A stretch of 64,000 nt of DNA from Cherax quadricarinatus (GCF_038502225.1 NC_091303.1:26286770-26350769); one strand, 5' to 3'. Counted from the first letter of the stretch, positions 31,641 through 44,970 are shown. The notes: generated from the sequence alone by a model not told the origin. Program-made: numbers and translations.

Positions 31641-32870
31641 ATCCCACTTGACTTCGAAAAAGCAATTGATAGCATACTCCTACACTCTACTCCAGGACCA
31701 GACTCATGGAACTACATGTTCATCATGAACTGCAATAAGCCCCCATCAAGCGCCTTTAATATTGTATGGAGAGCCTAGATATGGGGGGATCGGGTCATCC
31801 CACAGTCGTTAAAAACAACAGATATAGCCCCACTCCCCAAAAGTGACAGCAAAGAACTATAGACCGATAGTACTGACATTCCAAATTATAAAAAATCTCT
31901 GAAAGAGCTTTAAGAAGCAAGATCACAAACTACACGGATTCGCAAAACTTACATAACCAAGGGCAGCATAGGTTTAGATCAGGTCGCTCCTGCTTCTCGC
32001 AACTACTGAACCATTATAAGTCTTGGATGCAATGAAGACAAATAAAATGCAGATGTAGTATACACAGACTTTGCCCAGGCTATTGATATGTGTGCAATGT
32101 GTGCAAAAGGAATAACTGGAAAGTGGGCAGATGGATATTTAATTTTCTAACAAATAGAACCCAAAGTGCAACAGTGAACAAAGCGAAATCGGAGGTTGCC
32201 ACAGTGAAAAGCTGCTCCCCAAGGTACAGTACTTACCCCTGTTCTCTTTCTCATATCAGACAGATATAAATCATTCTCATATCAGATATAGACAAAGAAG
32301 TAAACCATAGCACTGTGTCATCCTTTGCAGACGATACTAGGATCTGCATGAAAGTGTCATCCATTGAGGACACGGTAAATCTCCAAGAAGATATAAACTA
32401 AGTTTTCCAATGGGCAACGGAGAACAATATGATGTTCAATGAAGACAAATTCCAACTACTCCGTTATGGAAAACAAGAGGAAATAATAACTAGGACTGAG
32501 TATACTACAAACTCTGATCACACAATAGAGCGGAAAAGTAATGTGAAGGACCTGGGTGTGGTAATGTCCGAAGATCTCACCTTCAAGGACCACAAGAATG
32601 CCGCTATCACATGACATCTGCGAGGAAACTGATAGGATGGATAATGAGAACATTCAAGACAAGAGATGCTAAGCCAGTGATATCCTTTTTAAATCACCTG
32701 TTCTCTCAAAGCTGGAACACTGCTGTACATTAACATCCTCATTCAAGGCAGGTGAAATTACAGATCTAGAGAATGTACAGAGAACTTTTACTGCATGTAT
32801 AAGTTCCATCAAACACCTTAACTACTGGGAACGCCTGGAAGCACTTGACTTGTACTCACTGGAGCGCAGG

Positions 32871-33540
<670 letters not shown>

Positions 33541-33958
33541 ACATCATAATCTACACCTGGAAGATTCTGGAGGGACTGGTTCCTAATCTGCACACAGAAA
33601 TCACTCCCTACGAAAGCAAAAGACTTGGCAGGCGATGCAACATATCCCCAGTGAAAAGTAGGGGCGCCACTGGTACACTAAGAGAAAACACAATAAGTGT
33701 CCGGGGCCCAAGAGTGTTCAACAGCCTCTCACCATCAATAAGGGGCATTACCAGTAGACCCCTGGTTGTCTTCAAGAGTGAACTAGACAGATTCTTAAAG
33801 TCGGTGCCGGATCAGCCGGGCTGTGGTTCGTACGTTGGACTACGTTCGGCCAGCAGTAACAGCCTCGTTGATCAGGCCCTGATCCACCTGGAAGTGTGGT
33901 CGTGGACCGGGCCGCGGGGGCATTGATCCCCGGAATGCCCTCCAGGTAGACTCCAGGT

Positions 33959-34107
33959 AGCCCAATATCCTTTGCAGATAACATTGGAATCGGAATGAGA
34001 GTGGCATCTACTGAAGGCAGCAACTCTGCAAGCTAACACAAAAACAAGACCATCCAGCGGGCCACTGACAACATGATGTTCAGTGAAAACAAGTTTCAGT
34101 TACTCTG
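33959..34107 (+). pseudogene. Short LINE A RT relic
   Basis: Translates around the degraded active site (FADNIGIGMRVAST) to NMMFSENKFQLL, then abuts an inverted LINE A 3' end. Confidence 0.7.
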
Positions 34108-34445
34108 TATACCTGGAGTATACCTGGAGAGAGTTCCGGGGGTCAACGCCCCCGCGCCCCGGTCTGTGACCAGGCCTCATGGTAGATCAGGGCCTGATCA
34201 ACCAGGCTGTTACTGCTGCCCGCACGTAATCAAACGTACGAACCACAACCCGGCTGGTCAGGTACTAACTTTAGGTGCCTGTCCAGTGCCTGCTTGAGGA
34301 CAGCCAGGTGTCTATTGGTAATCCCCCTGATGTATGCTGGGAGGCAGCTGAACAGTCTTGGGCCCCTGACACTTCTTGTGTCGTCTCTTATCGTGCTATT
34401 GGAACCCCTGCTTTTCATTGGAGGGATGTTGCACCGTCTGCCGAG
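34108..34445 (-). mobile_element. LINE A 3'-end fragment
   Basis: The minus strand encodes LGRRCNIPPMKSRG, SVRGPRLFSCLPAYIRG and VPDQPGCGSYV. The 3' terminus has two CTCCAGGTA-type repeats at 34108-34130 (plus strand TACCTGGAGTATACCTGGAG). It is 5' truncated at 34445 just upstream of the satellite. Confidence 0.8.
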
Positions 34446-34519
34446 GAAAATAAAGACTGGAAGAAATAAGACAAATTCGAATCCCTCGATAAATGAGTAA
34501 GAATGTGAGAGACACCCTA

Positions 34520-37500
34520 ACAAGTGACTGTTAACAGGGAAGGTAGTGACAGGTGACTGTTCACAGGGAGGGTAGTGACAGGTGACTGTTCACAGGGAGG
34601 GTAGTGACAGGTGACTGTTCACAGGGAGGGTAGTGACAGGTGACTGCTCACAGGAAAGCTAGCGACAGGTGACTGTTCACAGGGAGGGTAGTGACAGGTG
34701 ACTGTTCACAGGGAGGGTAGTGACAAGTGACTGTTCACAGAGAGGGTAGTGACAGGTGACTGTTCACAGGGAGGGTAGTGACAGGTGACTGTTCACAGGG
34801 AGGGTAGTGACAGGTGACTGCTCACAGGAAAGCTAGCGACAGGTGACTGTTCACAGGGAGGGTAGTGACAGGTGACTGTTCACAGGGAGGGTAGTGACAA
34901 GTGACTGTTCACAGGGAGGGTAGTGACAGGTGACTGTTCACAGGGAGGGTAGTGACAGGTGACTGTTCACAGCGAGGGTAGTGACAGGTGACTGCTCACA
35001 GGAAAGCTAGCGACAGGTGACTGTTCACAGGGAGGGTAGTGACAGGTGACTGTTCACAGGGAGGGTAGTGACAGGTGACTGTTCACAGGGAGGGTAGTGA
35101 CAGGTGACTGTTCACAGGGAGGGTAGTGACAGGTGACTGTTCACAGGGAGGGTAGCAACAGGTGACTGCTCACAGGAAAGCTAGCGACAGGTGACTGTTC
35201 ACAGGGAGGGTAGTGACAGGTGACTGCTCACAGGAAAGCTAGCGACAGGTGACTGTTCACAGGGAGGGTAGTGACAGGTGACTGTTCACAGGGAGGGTAG
35301 CAACAGGTGACTGCTCACAGGAAAGCTAGCGACAGGTGACTGTTCACAGGGAGGGTAGTGACAGGTGACTGTTCACAGGGAGGGTAGTGACAAGTGACTG
35401 TTCACAGGGAGGGTAGTGACAGGTGACTGTTCACAGGGAGGGTAGTGACAGGTGACTGCTCACAGGAAAGCTAGCGACAGGTGACTGTTCACAGGGAGGG
35501 TAGTGACAGGTGACTGTTCACAGGGAGGGTAGTGACAAGTGACTGTTCACAGGGAGGGTAGTGACAGGTGACTGTTCACAGGGAGGGTAGTGACAAGTGA
35601 CTGTTCACAGGGAGGGTAGTGACAGGTGACTGTTCACAGGGAGGGTAGTGACAGGTGACTGCTCACAGGAAAGCTAGCGACAGGTGACTGTTCACAGGGA
35701 GGGTAGTGACAGGTGACTGTTCACAGGGAGGGTAGTGACAAGTGACTGTTCACAGGGAGGGTAGTGACAGGTGACTGTTCACAGGGAGGGTAGTGACAAG
35801 TGACTGTTCACAGGGAGGGTAGTGACAGGTGACTGTTCACAGGGAGGGTAGTGACAGGTGACTGCTCACAGGAAAGCTAGCGACAGGTGACTGTTCACAG
35901 GGAGGGTAGTGACAGGTGACTGTTCACAGGGAGGGTAGTGACAAGTGACTGTTCACAGGGAGGGTAGTGACAGGTGACTGTTCACAGGGAGGGTAGTGAC
36001 AAGTGACTGTTCACAGGGAGGGTAGTGACAGGTGACTGTTCACAGGGAGGGTAGTGACAGGTGACTGCTCACAGGAAAGCTAGCGACAGGTGACTGTTCA
36101 CAGGGAGGGTAGTGACAGGTGACTGTTCACAGGGAGGGTAGTGACAAGTGACTGTTCACAGGGAGGGTAGTGACAGGTGACTGTTCACAGGGAGGGTAGT
36201 GACAGGTGACTGTTCACAGGGAGGGTAGTGACAAGTGACTGTTCACAGGGAGGGTAGTGACAGGTGACTGTTCACAGGGAGGGTAGTGACAAGTGACTGT
36301 TCACAGGGAGGGTAGTGACAGGTGACTGTTCACAGGGAGGGTAGTGACAGGTGACTGCTCACAGGAAAGCTAGCGACAGGTGACTGTTCACAGGGAGGGT
36401 AGTGACAGGTGACTGTTCACAGGGAGGGTAGTGACAGGTGACTGTTCACAGGGAGGGTAGTGACAGGTGACTGTTCACAGGGAGGGTAGTGACAGGTGAC
36501 TGTTCACAGGGAGGGTAGTGACAGGTGACTGCTCACAGGAAAGCTAGCGACAGGTGACTGTTCACAGGGAGGGTAGTGACAGGTGACTGTTCACAGGGAG
36601 GGTAGTGACAGGTGACTGTTCACAGGGAGGGTAGTGACAGGTGACTGCTCACAGGAAAGCTAGCGACAGGTGACTGTTCACAGGGAGGGTAGTGACAGGT
36701 GACTGTTCACAGGGAGGGTAGTGACAAGTGACTGTTCACAGGGAGGGTAGTGACAGGTGACTGTTCACAGGGAGGGTAGTGACAGGTGACTGTTCACAGG
36801 GAGGGTAGTGACAGGTGACTGCTCACAGGAAAGCTAGCGACAGGTGACTGTTCACAGGGAGGGTAGTGACAGGTGACTGTTCACAGGGAGGGTAGTGACA
36901 AGTGACTGTTCACAGGGAGGGTAGTGACAGGTGACTGTTCACAGGGAGGGTAGTGACAAGTGACTGTTCACAGGGAGGGTAGTGACAGGTGACTGTTCAC
37001 AGGGAGGGTAGTGACAGGCGACTGTTCACAGGGAGGGTAGTGACAGGCGACTGTTCACAGGGAGGGTAGTGACAGATGACTGTTCACAGGGAGGGTAGTG
37101 ACAGATGACTATTAACAGGGAGGGTAGTGACAGGTGATTGTTCACAGGGAGGGTAGTGACAGGTGATTGTTCACAGGGAGGGTAGTGACAGGTGATTGTT
37201 CACAGGGAGGGTAGTGACAGGTGATTGTTCACAGGGAGGGTAGTGACAGGTGATTGTTCACAGGGAGGGTAGTGACAGGTGATTGTTCACAGGGAGGGTA
37301 GTGACAGGTGACTGTTCACAGGGAGGGTAGTGACAGGTGATTGTTCACAGGGAGGGTAGTGACAGGTGACTGTTCACAGGGAGGGTAGTGACAGGTGATT
37401 GTTCACAGGGAGGGTAGTGACAGGTGATTGTTCACAGGGAGGGTAGTGACATGTGACTGTTCACAGGGAGGGTAGTGGCAGGTGATTGTTCACAGGGAGG

Positions 37501-39738
37501 GTAGTGACAGGTGACTGTTCACAGGGAGGGTAGTGACAGGTGACTGTTCACAGGGAGGGTAGTGACAAGTGACTATTAACAGGGAGGGTAGTGACAGGTG
37601 ATTGTTCACAGGGAGGGTAGTGACAGGTGACTGTTCACAGGGAGGGTAGTGACAGGTGACTGTTCACAGGGAGGGTAGTGACAGGCGACTGTTCACAGGG
37701 AGGGTAGTGACAGGCGATTGTTCACAGGGAGGGTAGTGACAGATGACTGTTCACAGGGAGGGTAATGACAGATGACTATTAACAGGGAGGGTAGTGACAG
37801 GTGATTGTTCACAGGGAGGGTAGTGACAGGTGATTGTTCACAGGGAGGGTAGTGACAGGTGATTGTTCACAGGGAGGGTAGTGACAGGTGACTGTTCACA
37901 AGGAGGGTAGTGACAGGTGATTGTTCACAGGGAGGGTAGTGACAGGTGATTGTTCACAGGGAGGGTAGTGACAGGTGACTGTTCACAGGGAGGGTAGTGA
38001 CAGGTGATTGTTCACAGGGAGGGTAGTGACAGGTGACTGTTCACAGGGAGGGTAGTGACAGGTGATTGTTCACAGGGAGGGTAGTGACAGGTGATTGTTC
38101 ACAGGGAGGGTAGTGACATGTGACTGTTCACAGGGAGGGTAGTGGCAGGTGATTGTTCACAGGGAGGGTAGTGACAGGTGACTGTTCACAGGGAGGGTAG
38201 TGACAGGTGACTGTTCACAGGGAGGGTTACCTGGAGGTTACCTGGAGGTCATTCCGGGGATCAACGCCCCCGCGGCCCGGCCCATGACCAGGCCTCCCGA
38301 TGGATCAGGGCCTGATCAACTAGGCTGTTACTGCTGGCCGCACGCAGTCCGACGTACGAGCCACAGCCCGGCTGATCCGGCACTGACTTTAGGTATCTGT
38401 CCAGCTCTCTCTTGAAGGCAGCCAGGGTAGTGACAGGTGACTGTTCACAGGGAGGGTAGTGACAGGTGACTGCTCACAGGGAGGGTAGTGACAGGTGACT
38501 GTTCACAGGGAGGGTAGTGACAGGTGACTGTTCACAGGGAGGGTAGTGACAGGTGACTGTTCACAGGGAGGGTAGTGACAGGTGACTGTTCACAGGGAGG
38601 GTAGTGACAGGTGGCTGTTCACAGGGAGGGTAGTGACAGGTGACTGCTCACAGGGTGGGTAGTGACAGGTGACTGTTCACGGGGAGGATAGTGACAGGTG
38701 ACTGTTCACAGGGAGGGTAGTGACAGGTGACTGTTCACAGGGAGGGTAGTGACAGGTGACTGTTCACGGGGAGGGTAGTGACAGGTGACTGTTCACAGGG
38801 AGGGTAGTGACAGGTGACTGTTCACAGGGAGGGTAGTGACAGGTGACTGTTTACAGGGAGGGTAGTGACAGGTGACTGTTCACAGGGAGGGTAGTGATAG
38901 ATGACTGTTCACAGGGAGGGTAGTGACAGGTGACTGTTCACAGGGCGGGTAGTGACAGGTGACTGCTCACAGGGTGGGTAGTGACAGGTGACTGTTCACG
39001 GGGAGGGTAGTGACAGGTGACTGTTCACAGGGAGGGTAGTGACAGGTGACTGTTCACAGGGAGGGTAGTGATAGATGACTGTTCACAGGGAGGGTAGTGA
39101 CAGGTGACTGTTCACAGGGAGGGTAGTGACAGGTGACTGCTCACAGGGAGGGTAGTGGCAGGTGACTGTTCACAGGGAGGGTAGTGACAGGTGACTGTTT
39201 ACAGGGAGGGTTGTGACAGGTGACTGTTCACAGGGAGGGTAGTGACAGGTGACTGTTCACAGGGAGGGTAGTGGCAGGTGACTGTTCACAGGGAGGGTAG
39301 TGGCAGGTGACTGTTCACAGGGAGGGTAGTGGCAGGTGACTGTTCACAGGGTGGGTAGTGACAGGTGACTGTTTACAGGGAGGGTAGTGGCAGGTGACTG
39401 TTCACAGGGTGGGTAGTGACAGGTGACTGTTTACAGGGAGGGTAGTGGCAGGTGACTGTTTACAGGGAGGGTAGTGGCAGGTGACTGTTCACAGGGTGGG
39501 TAGTGACAGGTGACTGTTTACAGGGAGGGTAGTGACAGGTGACTGTTTACAGGGTGGGTAGTGACAGGTGACTGTTTACAGGGAGGGTAGTGACAGGTGA
39601 CTGTTTACAGGGAGGGTAGTGACAGGTGACTGTTCACAGGGAGGGTAGTGACAGGTGACTGTTCACAGGGTGGGTAGTGACAGGTGACTGTTTACAGGGA
39701 GGGTAGTGACAGGTGACTGTTTACAGGGAGGGTAGTGC
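34520..39738. repeat. 29-bp satellite, about 175 copies
   Basis: The unit is GACAGGTGACTGTTCACAGG plus GAGGGTAGT (29 bp). A marked variant (GACTGCTCACAGGAAAGCTA) recurs at fixed multiples of 29 bp in the first 2.4 kb, defining higher-order repeats. Around 37000-38200 a GATTGTTC variant dominates. After 38400 GTTTACAGGGAGG and GGGTGGGTAGTG variants accumulate. A LINE A piece interrupts at 38228-38406. The right edge joins another LINE A fragment. Confidence 0.97.
38228..38406 (-). mobile_element. LINE A 3' fragment inside the satellite
   Basis: About 180 bp: on the plus strand TTACCTGGAGGTTACCTGGAGG, split as repeats of ACCTGGAGGT, then CCGGGGATCAACGCCCCCGC and the codons of VGLR and PDQPGCGSYV in reverse. 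It is 5' truncated near the CTTCAAGAGAG codons. Satellite sequence resumes on both sides, and AGGGT flanks the insertion. Confidence 0.88.
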
Positions 39739-39744
39739 AGAAGC

Positions 39745-40080
39745 CTTAAGACCGAGACACAAAATTTGGTTGATATTTCCAGAATTTCTGATATAACACT
39801 AACACCACTGGACTTTGAAAAAGCAATTAACGACATACACATACTCGTGGAACTCGGCGTTCGTCAAGACCTGCAAGAAACCCCCCCTTCCTTACCTTAT
39901 GTATTCTATTGAAAGGGAGCCTAGATTCGGGGGTCATCCCACAGTCACTAAAAACAACAAATATAGCCACAATCCAAAAAGGTGGCAGCAAAGAAATTGC
40001 AAAGAATTATAGACCTACATAACTAAGGACCCACATAAAAATCTCTGAAAGGGTTGTGAGAAGCAAGATCGCCAACTGGG
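39745..40080 (+). pseudogene. LINE A RT-entry relic
   Basis: Reads through DFEKAINDI, a degraded PGPDSWNS segment (SWNSAFVKTCKKP) and VIPQSLKTTNIATIQKGGS with deletions and stops. Confidence 0.75.
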
Positions 40081-40312
40081 GGCGATCATCCCCTCCTCGC
40101 CACGCGCGTCCCTGATATCATGCATTTAGCCTACTTCTGACGGTTTGTGAAGGATATGTCTTCCAGATACCAGCAGCTGACATTAAAACACTCCGTGCTA
40201 GAATAAATGATAGCATCGTAAAAGTCACACCAGGAATGTAATCCAATATGTGGAGTGAACTGTAATATCGACTAGATGTGTTATGGGCCATAAGAGGTGC
40301 AGCCAGTATGGG

Positions 40313-40313
<1 letters not shown>
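40081..40313. other. Unassigned DNA
   Basis: Nothing recognised. Confidence 0.4.
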
Positions 40314-40397
<84 letters not shown>

Positions 40398-40421
40398 CAC
40401 ACACACACACACACACACACA
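40314..40421. repeat. (TA)n then (CA)n compound microsatellite
   Basis: About 80 bp of TA followed by about 24 bp of CA. Confidence 0.98.
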
Positions 40422-40482
40422 GTAGGATTCGAACCTGCACATACTGTGTCAAAGTACAAAGTACTTTTGCTACTCTACGCAA
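40422..40482 (-). mobile_element. tRNA-like fragment, SINE head
   Basis: On the minus strand the B box GGTTCGAATCCTAC lies at about 40422-40435, and a possible A-box segment (GCGTAGAGTAGCAAAAG) lies about 45 bp upstream. Confidence 0.45.
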
Positions 40483-40484
40483 TT

Positions 40485-40577
40485 TAATTTAGTCTAATCC
40501 AACTAAATACACTTTAGATAAGCTTACAATAATTTAATAATATACAAACACAATGAAATATATATTTTTGGTTAGGT
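40485..40577 (+). mobile_element. MITE-like element M, internal fragment
   Basis: TAATCCAACTAAATACACTT, AATTTAATAATATACAAAC and GAAATATATATTTTTGGTTA match 60310-60400 in the same orientation. It runs straight into a TG repeat. Confidence 0.7.
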
Positions 40578-40589
40578 TGTGTGTGTGTG

Positions 40590-41514
40590 TGTACTCACCT
40601 AATTGTGGTTGCAGGGGTCGAATCACAGCTCTGGCCCCGCCTCTTCGCTGGCCGCTACTAGGTCACTCTTCCCTCTCCATGAGCTTTATTATACCTCTTC
40701 TTAAATCTATGAATGGATCCTTCTTCCATCAGCTTTATCATACCTCTTCTTAAGGCTATGTATGGATCCTGCCTCCACTACATCACTTCCCAGACTATTC
40801 CCCTTCCTGACAACTCTGTGACTGAAGAAATACTTCCTAACATCCCTATGATTCGTCTGAGTCTTCAACTTCCAATTGTGACCCCTTGTTGCTGTGCCAA
40901 CTCTGGAACATCTTGTCTCTGTCCACCTTGTCGATTCCTCTCAGTATTTTATATGTCGTTATCATTTCATCCCTATCTCTCCTGTCTTCCACTGTCGTCA
41001 GGTCGATTTCCCTTAACCTCTCCTCGTAGTACATACCCCTTAGCTCCAGGACTAGTCTTGTTGCAAACCTTTGCACTTTCTCTAGTTTCCTTACATGCTT
41101 GGCTAGGTGAGGGTTCCAAACTGGCGCTGCAAACTCCATTATGGGCCTAACGTACACAATACAGGGTCCTGAATGGCTCCTTATTAAGATGTCGGAATGC
41201 TGTTCTTAGTTTGCCAAGCGCCCATATGCTGCGGCAGTTATTTGGTTGATGTGCACCTCAGGGGATGTGCCCGGTGTTATACTCACCCCAAGATCCTTTT
41301 CCTTCAGTGAGGTTTGCAGGCTCTGGCCCCTTAGGCTGTACTCCGCCTGTGGTCTTCTTTGTCCTTTCTTAATCTTCATGACTTTGCACTTGGTGGGGTT
41401 GAACTCCAGGAGCCAGTTGCTGGACCAGGCCTACAGCCTGTCCAGATCCCTTTGTAGTTCTGCCTGGTCCTCGTCCGATTGAATTCGTCTCATCAACTTC
41501 TCATCTGCAAAGAG
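40590..41514 (-). pseudogene. LINE C copy: RT C-terminal half to 3' end
   Basis: Minus strand: starts at the catalytic region (relics of LFADEKL at about 41505-41514), then the thumb-region codons LLEFNPTKCKVMK at about 41380-41400, the DLGVSITPGTSPE equivalent, then YVRPIMEFAAPVWNPHLAKH, KLEKVQRFATRLVLELRG, YEERLREIDLTTVEDRRDR and YKILRGIDKVDRDKMFQ. The 3' end is the GAAGAGGCGGGGCCAGAGC and CACCTAATTGTGG-type terminus, next to a TG repeat at 40576-40592. Small frameshifts and a stop. Same family as 52686-53640. Confidence 0.85.
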
Positions 41515-41540
41515 GTTGTGTGTGTGTGTGTGTGTGTGTG
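41515..41540. repeat. (TG)n microsatellite
   Basis: Short TG tract at the broken 5' side of LINE C. Confidence 0.9.
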
Positions 41541-41612
41541 TCGTGCCGAATAGGTAAAACCTGCTATTTTGGCTTAAATAACAACACTCTTCTTGCCGAA
41601 TAAGGAAAGCGA
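41540..41612 (-). mobile_element. MITE-like element M, terminal fragment
   Basis: TCGTGCCGAATAGGTAAAAC then TTTTGGCTTAAATAACAACA matches the terminal 70 bp of M. A TG repeat flanks each side. Confidence 0.75.
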
Positions 41613-41624
41613 AAATGTGTGTGT

Positions 41625-42290
41625 GTGTGTGTACTCACCTAGTTGAGGCTGCAGGGGTCGAGTCCAAGATCCTGGCCCCGCCTCTTCACTGGTCGCTACT
41701 AGGTCACTCCCCCTGAACCGTGAGCTTTATCATACCTCTGCTTAAAGCTATGTATGGATTCTGCCTCCACTATATCGCTTACCAATCTATTCCACTTCCT
41801 GACTACTCTGTGGCTGAAGAAATACTTCCTAACATCCCTGTGATTCATCTGTGTCTTCAGCTTCGAACTGTGTCCCCTTGTTGCTGTGTCCCATCTCTGG
41901 AACATCCTGTCTTTGTCCACCTTGTCAATTCCTCTCAGTATTTTGCATGCCGTTATCATGTCTCCTCTATCTTTCCTGTCCTCCAGTGTCGTCAGGTTGA
42001 TTTCCCTTAACCTCTCCTCGTAGGACATACCTCTTAGCTCTGGGACTAGTCTTGCTGCAAACCTTTGCACTTCTCTAGTTTCTTTACGTGCTTGGCTAGG
42101 TGTGGGTTCCAAACTGGTGCCGCATGCTCCAATATGGGCCTAACGTACACGGTGTACAGGGTCCTGAACGATTCCTTATTAAGATGTCGGAATGTTGTTC
42201 TGAGGTTTGCTAGACGCCCATATGCTGCAGCAGTTATTTGGTTGGTGTGCGCTTCAGGAGATGTGCCTGGTGTTATACTCACCCCAATTT
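41625..42290 (-). pseudogene. Second LINE C 3' copy
   Basis: Minus strand encodes SITPGTSPEAHTNQITAAAY, GRLANLRTTFRHLN, YVRPILEHAAPVWNP and, after a frameshift near 42070, VQRFAARLVPELRGMSYEER, DVRKYFFSHRVVRKWNRLVS. It ends at the GAGGCGGGGCCAGGATCTTG terminus and a TG tract. Truncated at its 5' side by another LINE C end. Confidence 0.85.
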
Positions 42291-42515
<225 letters not shown>

Positions 42516-42922
42516 TCCGTCCCCCGCCGAGGCAGGGTAACTCAAAAAGAAAGAAAAAATCCCCAAGACGAAAATACTTTCATCATTCAACACTTTCACT
42601 TCACTCATACACAATCACTGTCTTTGAAGATACAACAGTTTAGAAACATATATAAAGTTATATAACATATCCCTCCAAACTGACAATATCCTGAACCCCT
42701 CCTTTAAAGTGCAGGCATTGTACTTCCCATTTCCAATACTCAAGTCCGGCTAAATCACTGGTTTCCCCTGAATCCCTCCACTAAATATTACCCTGCTCAC
42801 ACTCCAACAGCTTGTTAGGTCCCAAAAACCATTCGTCTCCCTTCACTCTTATCTAACATGTTCACGCACGCTTGCTGGAAGTCCAAGCCCCTCACCCACA
42901 AAACCACCTTTATCCCCTCCCT

Positions 42923-44700
42923 CTAACCTTTCCGAGGACGACCCCTACCCCGCCTTCCTTCCCCTATAGATTTATACGCCCTCCAAGTCATTCTGTTTTG
43001 ATCCATTCTCTCTAAATGACCACCATCCGCTGACATGCCAACTCTCAAATATCTGAAAACATCCACTTCTTCCATACTCCCTCTCTCCAATGTGATATCC
43101 AATTTTTCTTTATCTAAATCGTTTGATTCCCTCATCACCTTACTCTTTTCTATGTTCAATTTCAACTTTCTACCTTTACACACACTCCCAAACTCTTCCA
43201 CTAACCTTTGCAACTTTCCTTTAAAATCTCCCATAAGCACAGTATCATCAACAAAAAGTACCTGTGTCAACTCCCATTTTATATTTGATTTCCCATAATT
43301 TAATCCCACCCCTCTCCCCAACACCCTAGCATTTACTTCTTTCACAACCCCATCTATAAATATATTAAACAACCATGGTGACATTACACACCCTGTCTAA
43401 GACCTACTTTTACCGGGAAGTAATCTCCCTCTTCAAGAAGGCACTGGACCGGCACCTAAAGTCAGTACATGACCAACCGGGCTGTGGTTCGTACGTCAGC
43501 TTGCGTGCGGCTAGCAGTAACAGCCTGGTTGATCAGACCCTGATCCACCATGAGGCCTGGTCTCAGACCGAGCAGCGGGGGCGTTGACCCCCGAAACCCT
43601 CTCCAGGCAAACTCAAGGTACACACCCTAACCTGAACCTCACTATCCTCATAAAAACTCTTTACAGCATTTAGTAACTTACCACCTATTCCACACACTTG
43701 TAACATCTGCCACACTGCTCCCCTATCCACTCTATCGTATGCCTTTTCTAAATCCATAAATGCAATGAAAACTTCCCTATATTTATCTAAATACTGTTCA
43801 CATATATGCTTTAATGTAAACACTTGATCTACACATCCCCTGCCCACTCTAAAGCCTCCTTGCTCATCTGCAATCCTACTCTCTGTCTTACCTTTAATTC
43901 TTTCAATAATAACTCTACCGTACACTTTACCTGGTATACTCAGTAAACTTTTTCCCCCATAATTTTTACAGTCTCTTTTGTCCTTCCCTTTATATAAAGG
44001 GACTATACATGCTCTCTGCCAATCCCTAGGTACCTTCCTCTCTTTCATACATTAAACAAAAATACCAACCACTCCAACAATATATCTTCCCCCGTTTTTA
44101 ACATTTCTGTCATGATCCCGTCAGTTTCAGCTGATTTACCCCCTTTCATTCTATGTAATCAATCATGCACCTCTCCACACTCACATCCTGCTCTTCTTCA
44201 CTTCTAAAAGATGTGATACCTCCCTGGCCAGTGCTTGAAATTACCGCCTACCTTTCTTCATCGACATTTAAAAGTTCCTCAAAACATTCCTGCCATCTAC
44301 CCAATACCTCCAGCTCCCCATTTACTAACTCTCCTACTCTGTTTTTAACTGACAAATCCATTCGTTCCCTAGGCTTTCTTAACTTGTTTATCTCACTCAA
44401 ATTTTATCTTACTTTCTGCGAAATTTCTTGACAATGCCTCTCCCACTCTATCATCTGCTCTCCTTTAGCACTCTCTCACACTCTCTTTACCTTTCTTTTA
44501 CTCTCCATATACTCTACTCTTCTCATAACACTTCTGTTTTGTAAAAAACCTCTCATAAGCTACCTTTTTTTCTTTTATCACAACTTTTACTTCATCATTA
44601 TACCAGTCACTCCTCTTTCCTCCTGCACCCATCCTCCTATAGCCACAAACTTCTGCCCAACATTCTAATACTGCATTTTTAAAACTATTCCAACCCATTC
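42923..44700 (-). pseudogene. RTE-like reverse transcriptase, broken
   Basis: Minus strand, in order: 44498-44698 (WNSFKNAVLECWAEVCG, KRSDWYNDEVK, the endonuclease-RT linker); about 44060-44160 (GKSAETDGIMTEMLK, the RT entry); 43563-44048 (PRDWQRACIVPLYKGKDKR, DCKNYGGKSLLSIPGKVYGR, DEQGGFRVGRGCVDQVFTL, FMDLEKAYDRVDR); then, beyond the insertion, 42923-43384 (MSPWLFNIFIDGVVKEVNAR, QVLFVDDTVLMGD and the thumb). The catalytic FADD is FVDD here. The AYDRVDR and GCVMSPWLFN style is typical of RTE-type enzymes. Frameshifts near 44050 and the insertion abolish function. The endonuclease is absent. Confidence 0.85.
43431..43622 (+). mobile_element. LINE A 3' fragment inside the RTE LINE
   Basis: Codes FKKALDRHLKSVHDQPGCGS, YVSLRAASSNSLVDQTL and EQRGR, then GTTGACCCCCGAAACCC and two terminal repeats. 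It opposes the host element and is truncated near the same codons as the copy at 38228-38406. Confidence 0.85.
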
Positions 44701-44795
44701 AACATCCCCCACTACTCATACTTGCATTAGCCCACCTTTCTGCCAATAGTTGCTTATATCTCGCCCTAACTTATTTTTTATTAAGACACTGGCCT

Positions 44796-44872
44796 TCTCC
44801 CACCTAGGCAGGGTTGCCTGAGAAAAGAAAAACTTTCATCATTCACTCCATCACTGTCTTGCCAGAGGCGTG
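44796..44872 (-). mobile_element. RTE LINE 3' untranslated fragment
   Basis: CACCTAGGCAGGGTTGCCTG then AAAACTTTCATCATTCACTC repeats the terminal sequence seen at 42525-42610. Confidence 0.65.
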
Positions 44873-44879
44873 CTTACAT

Positions 44880-44968
44880 TACTAGAATTTGTATTGATAA
44901 AGCCACTGGATGGCGAAACGTCTACAATAAAGATACCCAGATGTTGCACATGTGTCTTACTCTCATAT
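44880..44968. mobile_element. Fold-back fragment F12
   Basis: TTGATAAAGCCACTGGATGG, CGAAACGTCTACAATAAAG, then AGATGTTGCACATGTGTCTT: the right arm of the F3/F7 subfamily. The core has one change. Confidence 0.75.
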
Positions 44969-44970
44969 AC

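Larger units (their letters stand above)
42516..44795 (-). mobile_element. RTE-like LINE with internal LINE A insertion
   Basis: Minus-strand RTE-type element from linker and RT (44700 downward) to the 3' untranslated region (42516-42880, with GGGATTTTTTCTTTC and GAAAGTGTTGAATGATG on the minus strand). It is split by a LINE A fragment at 43431-43622. Confidence 0.8.
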
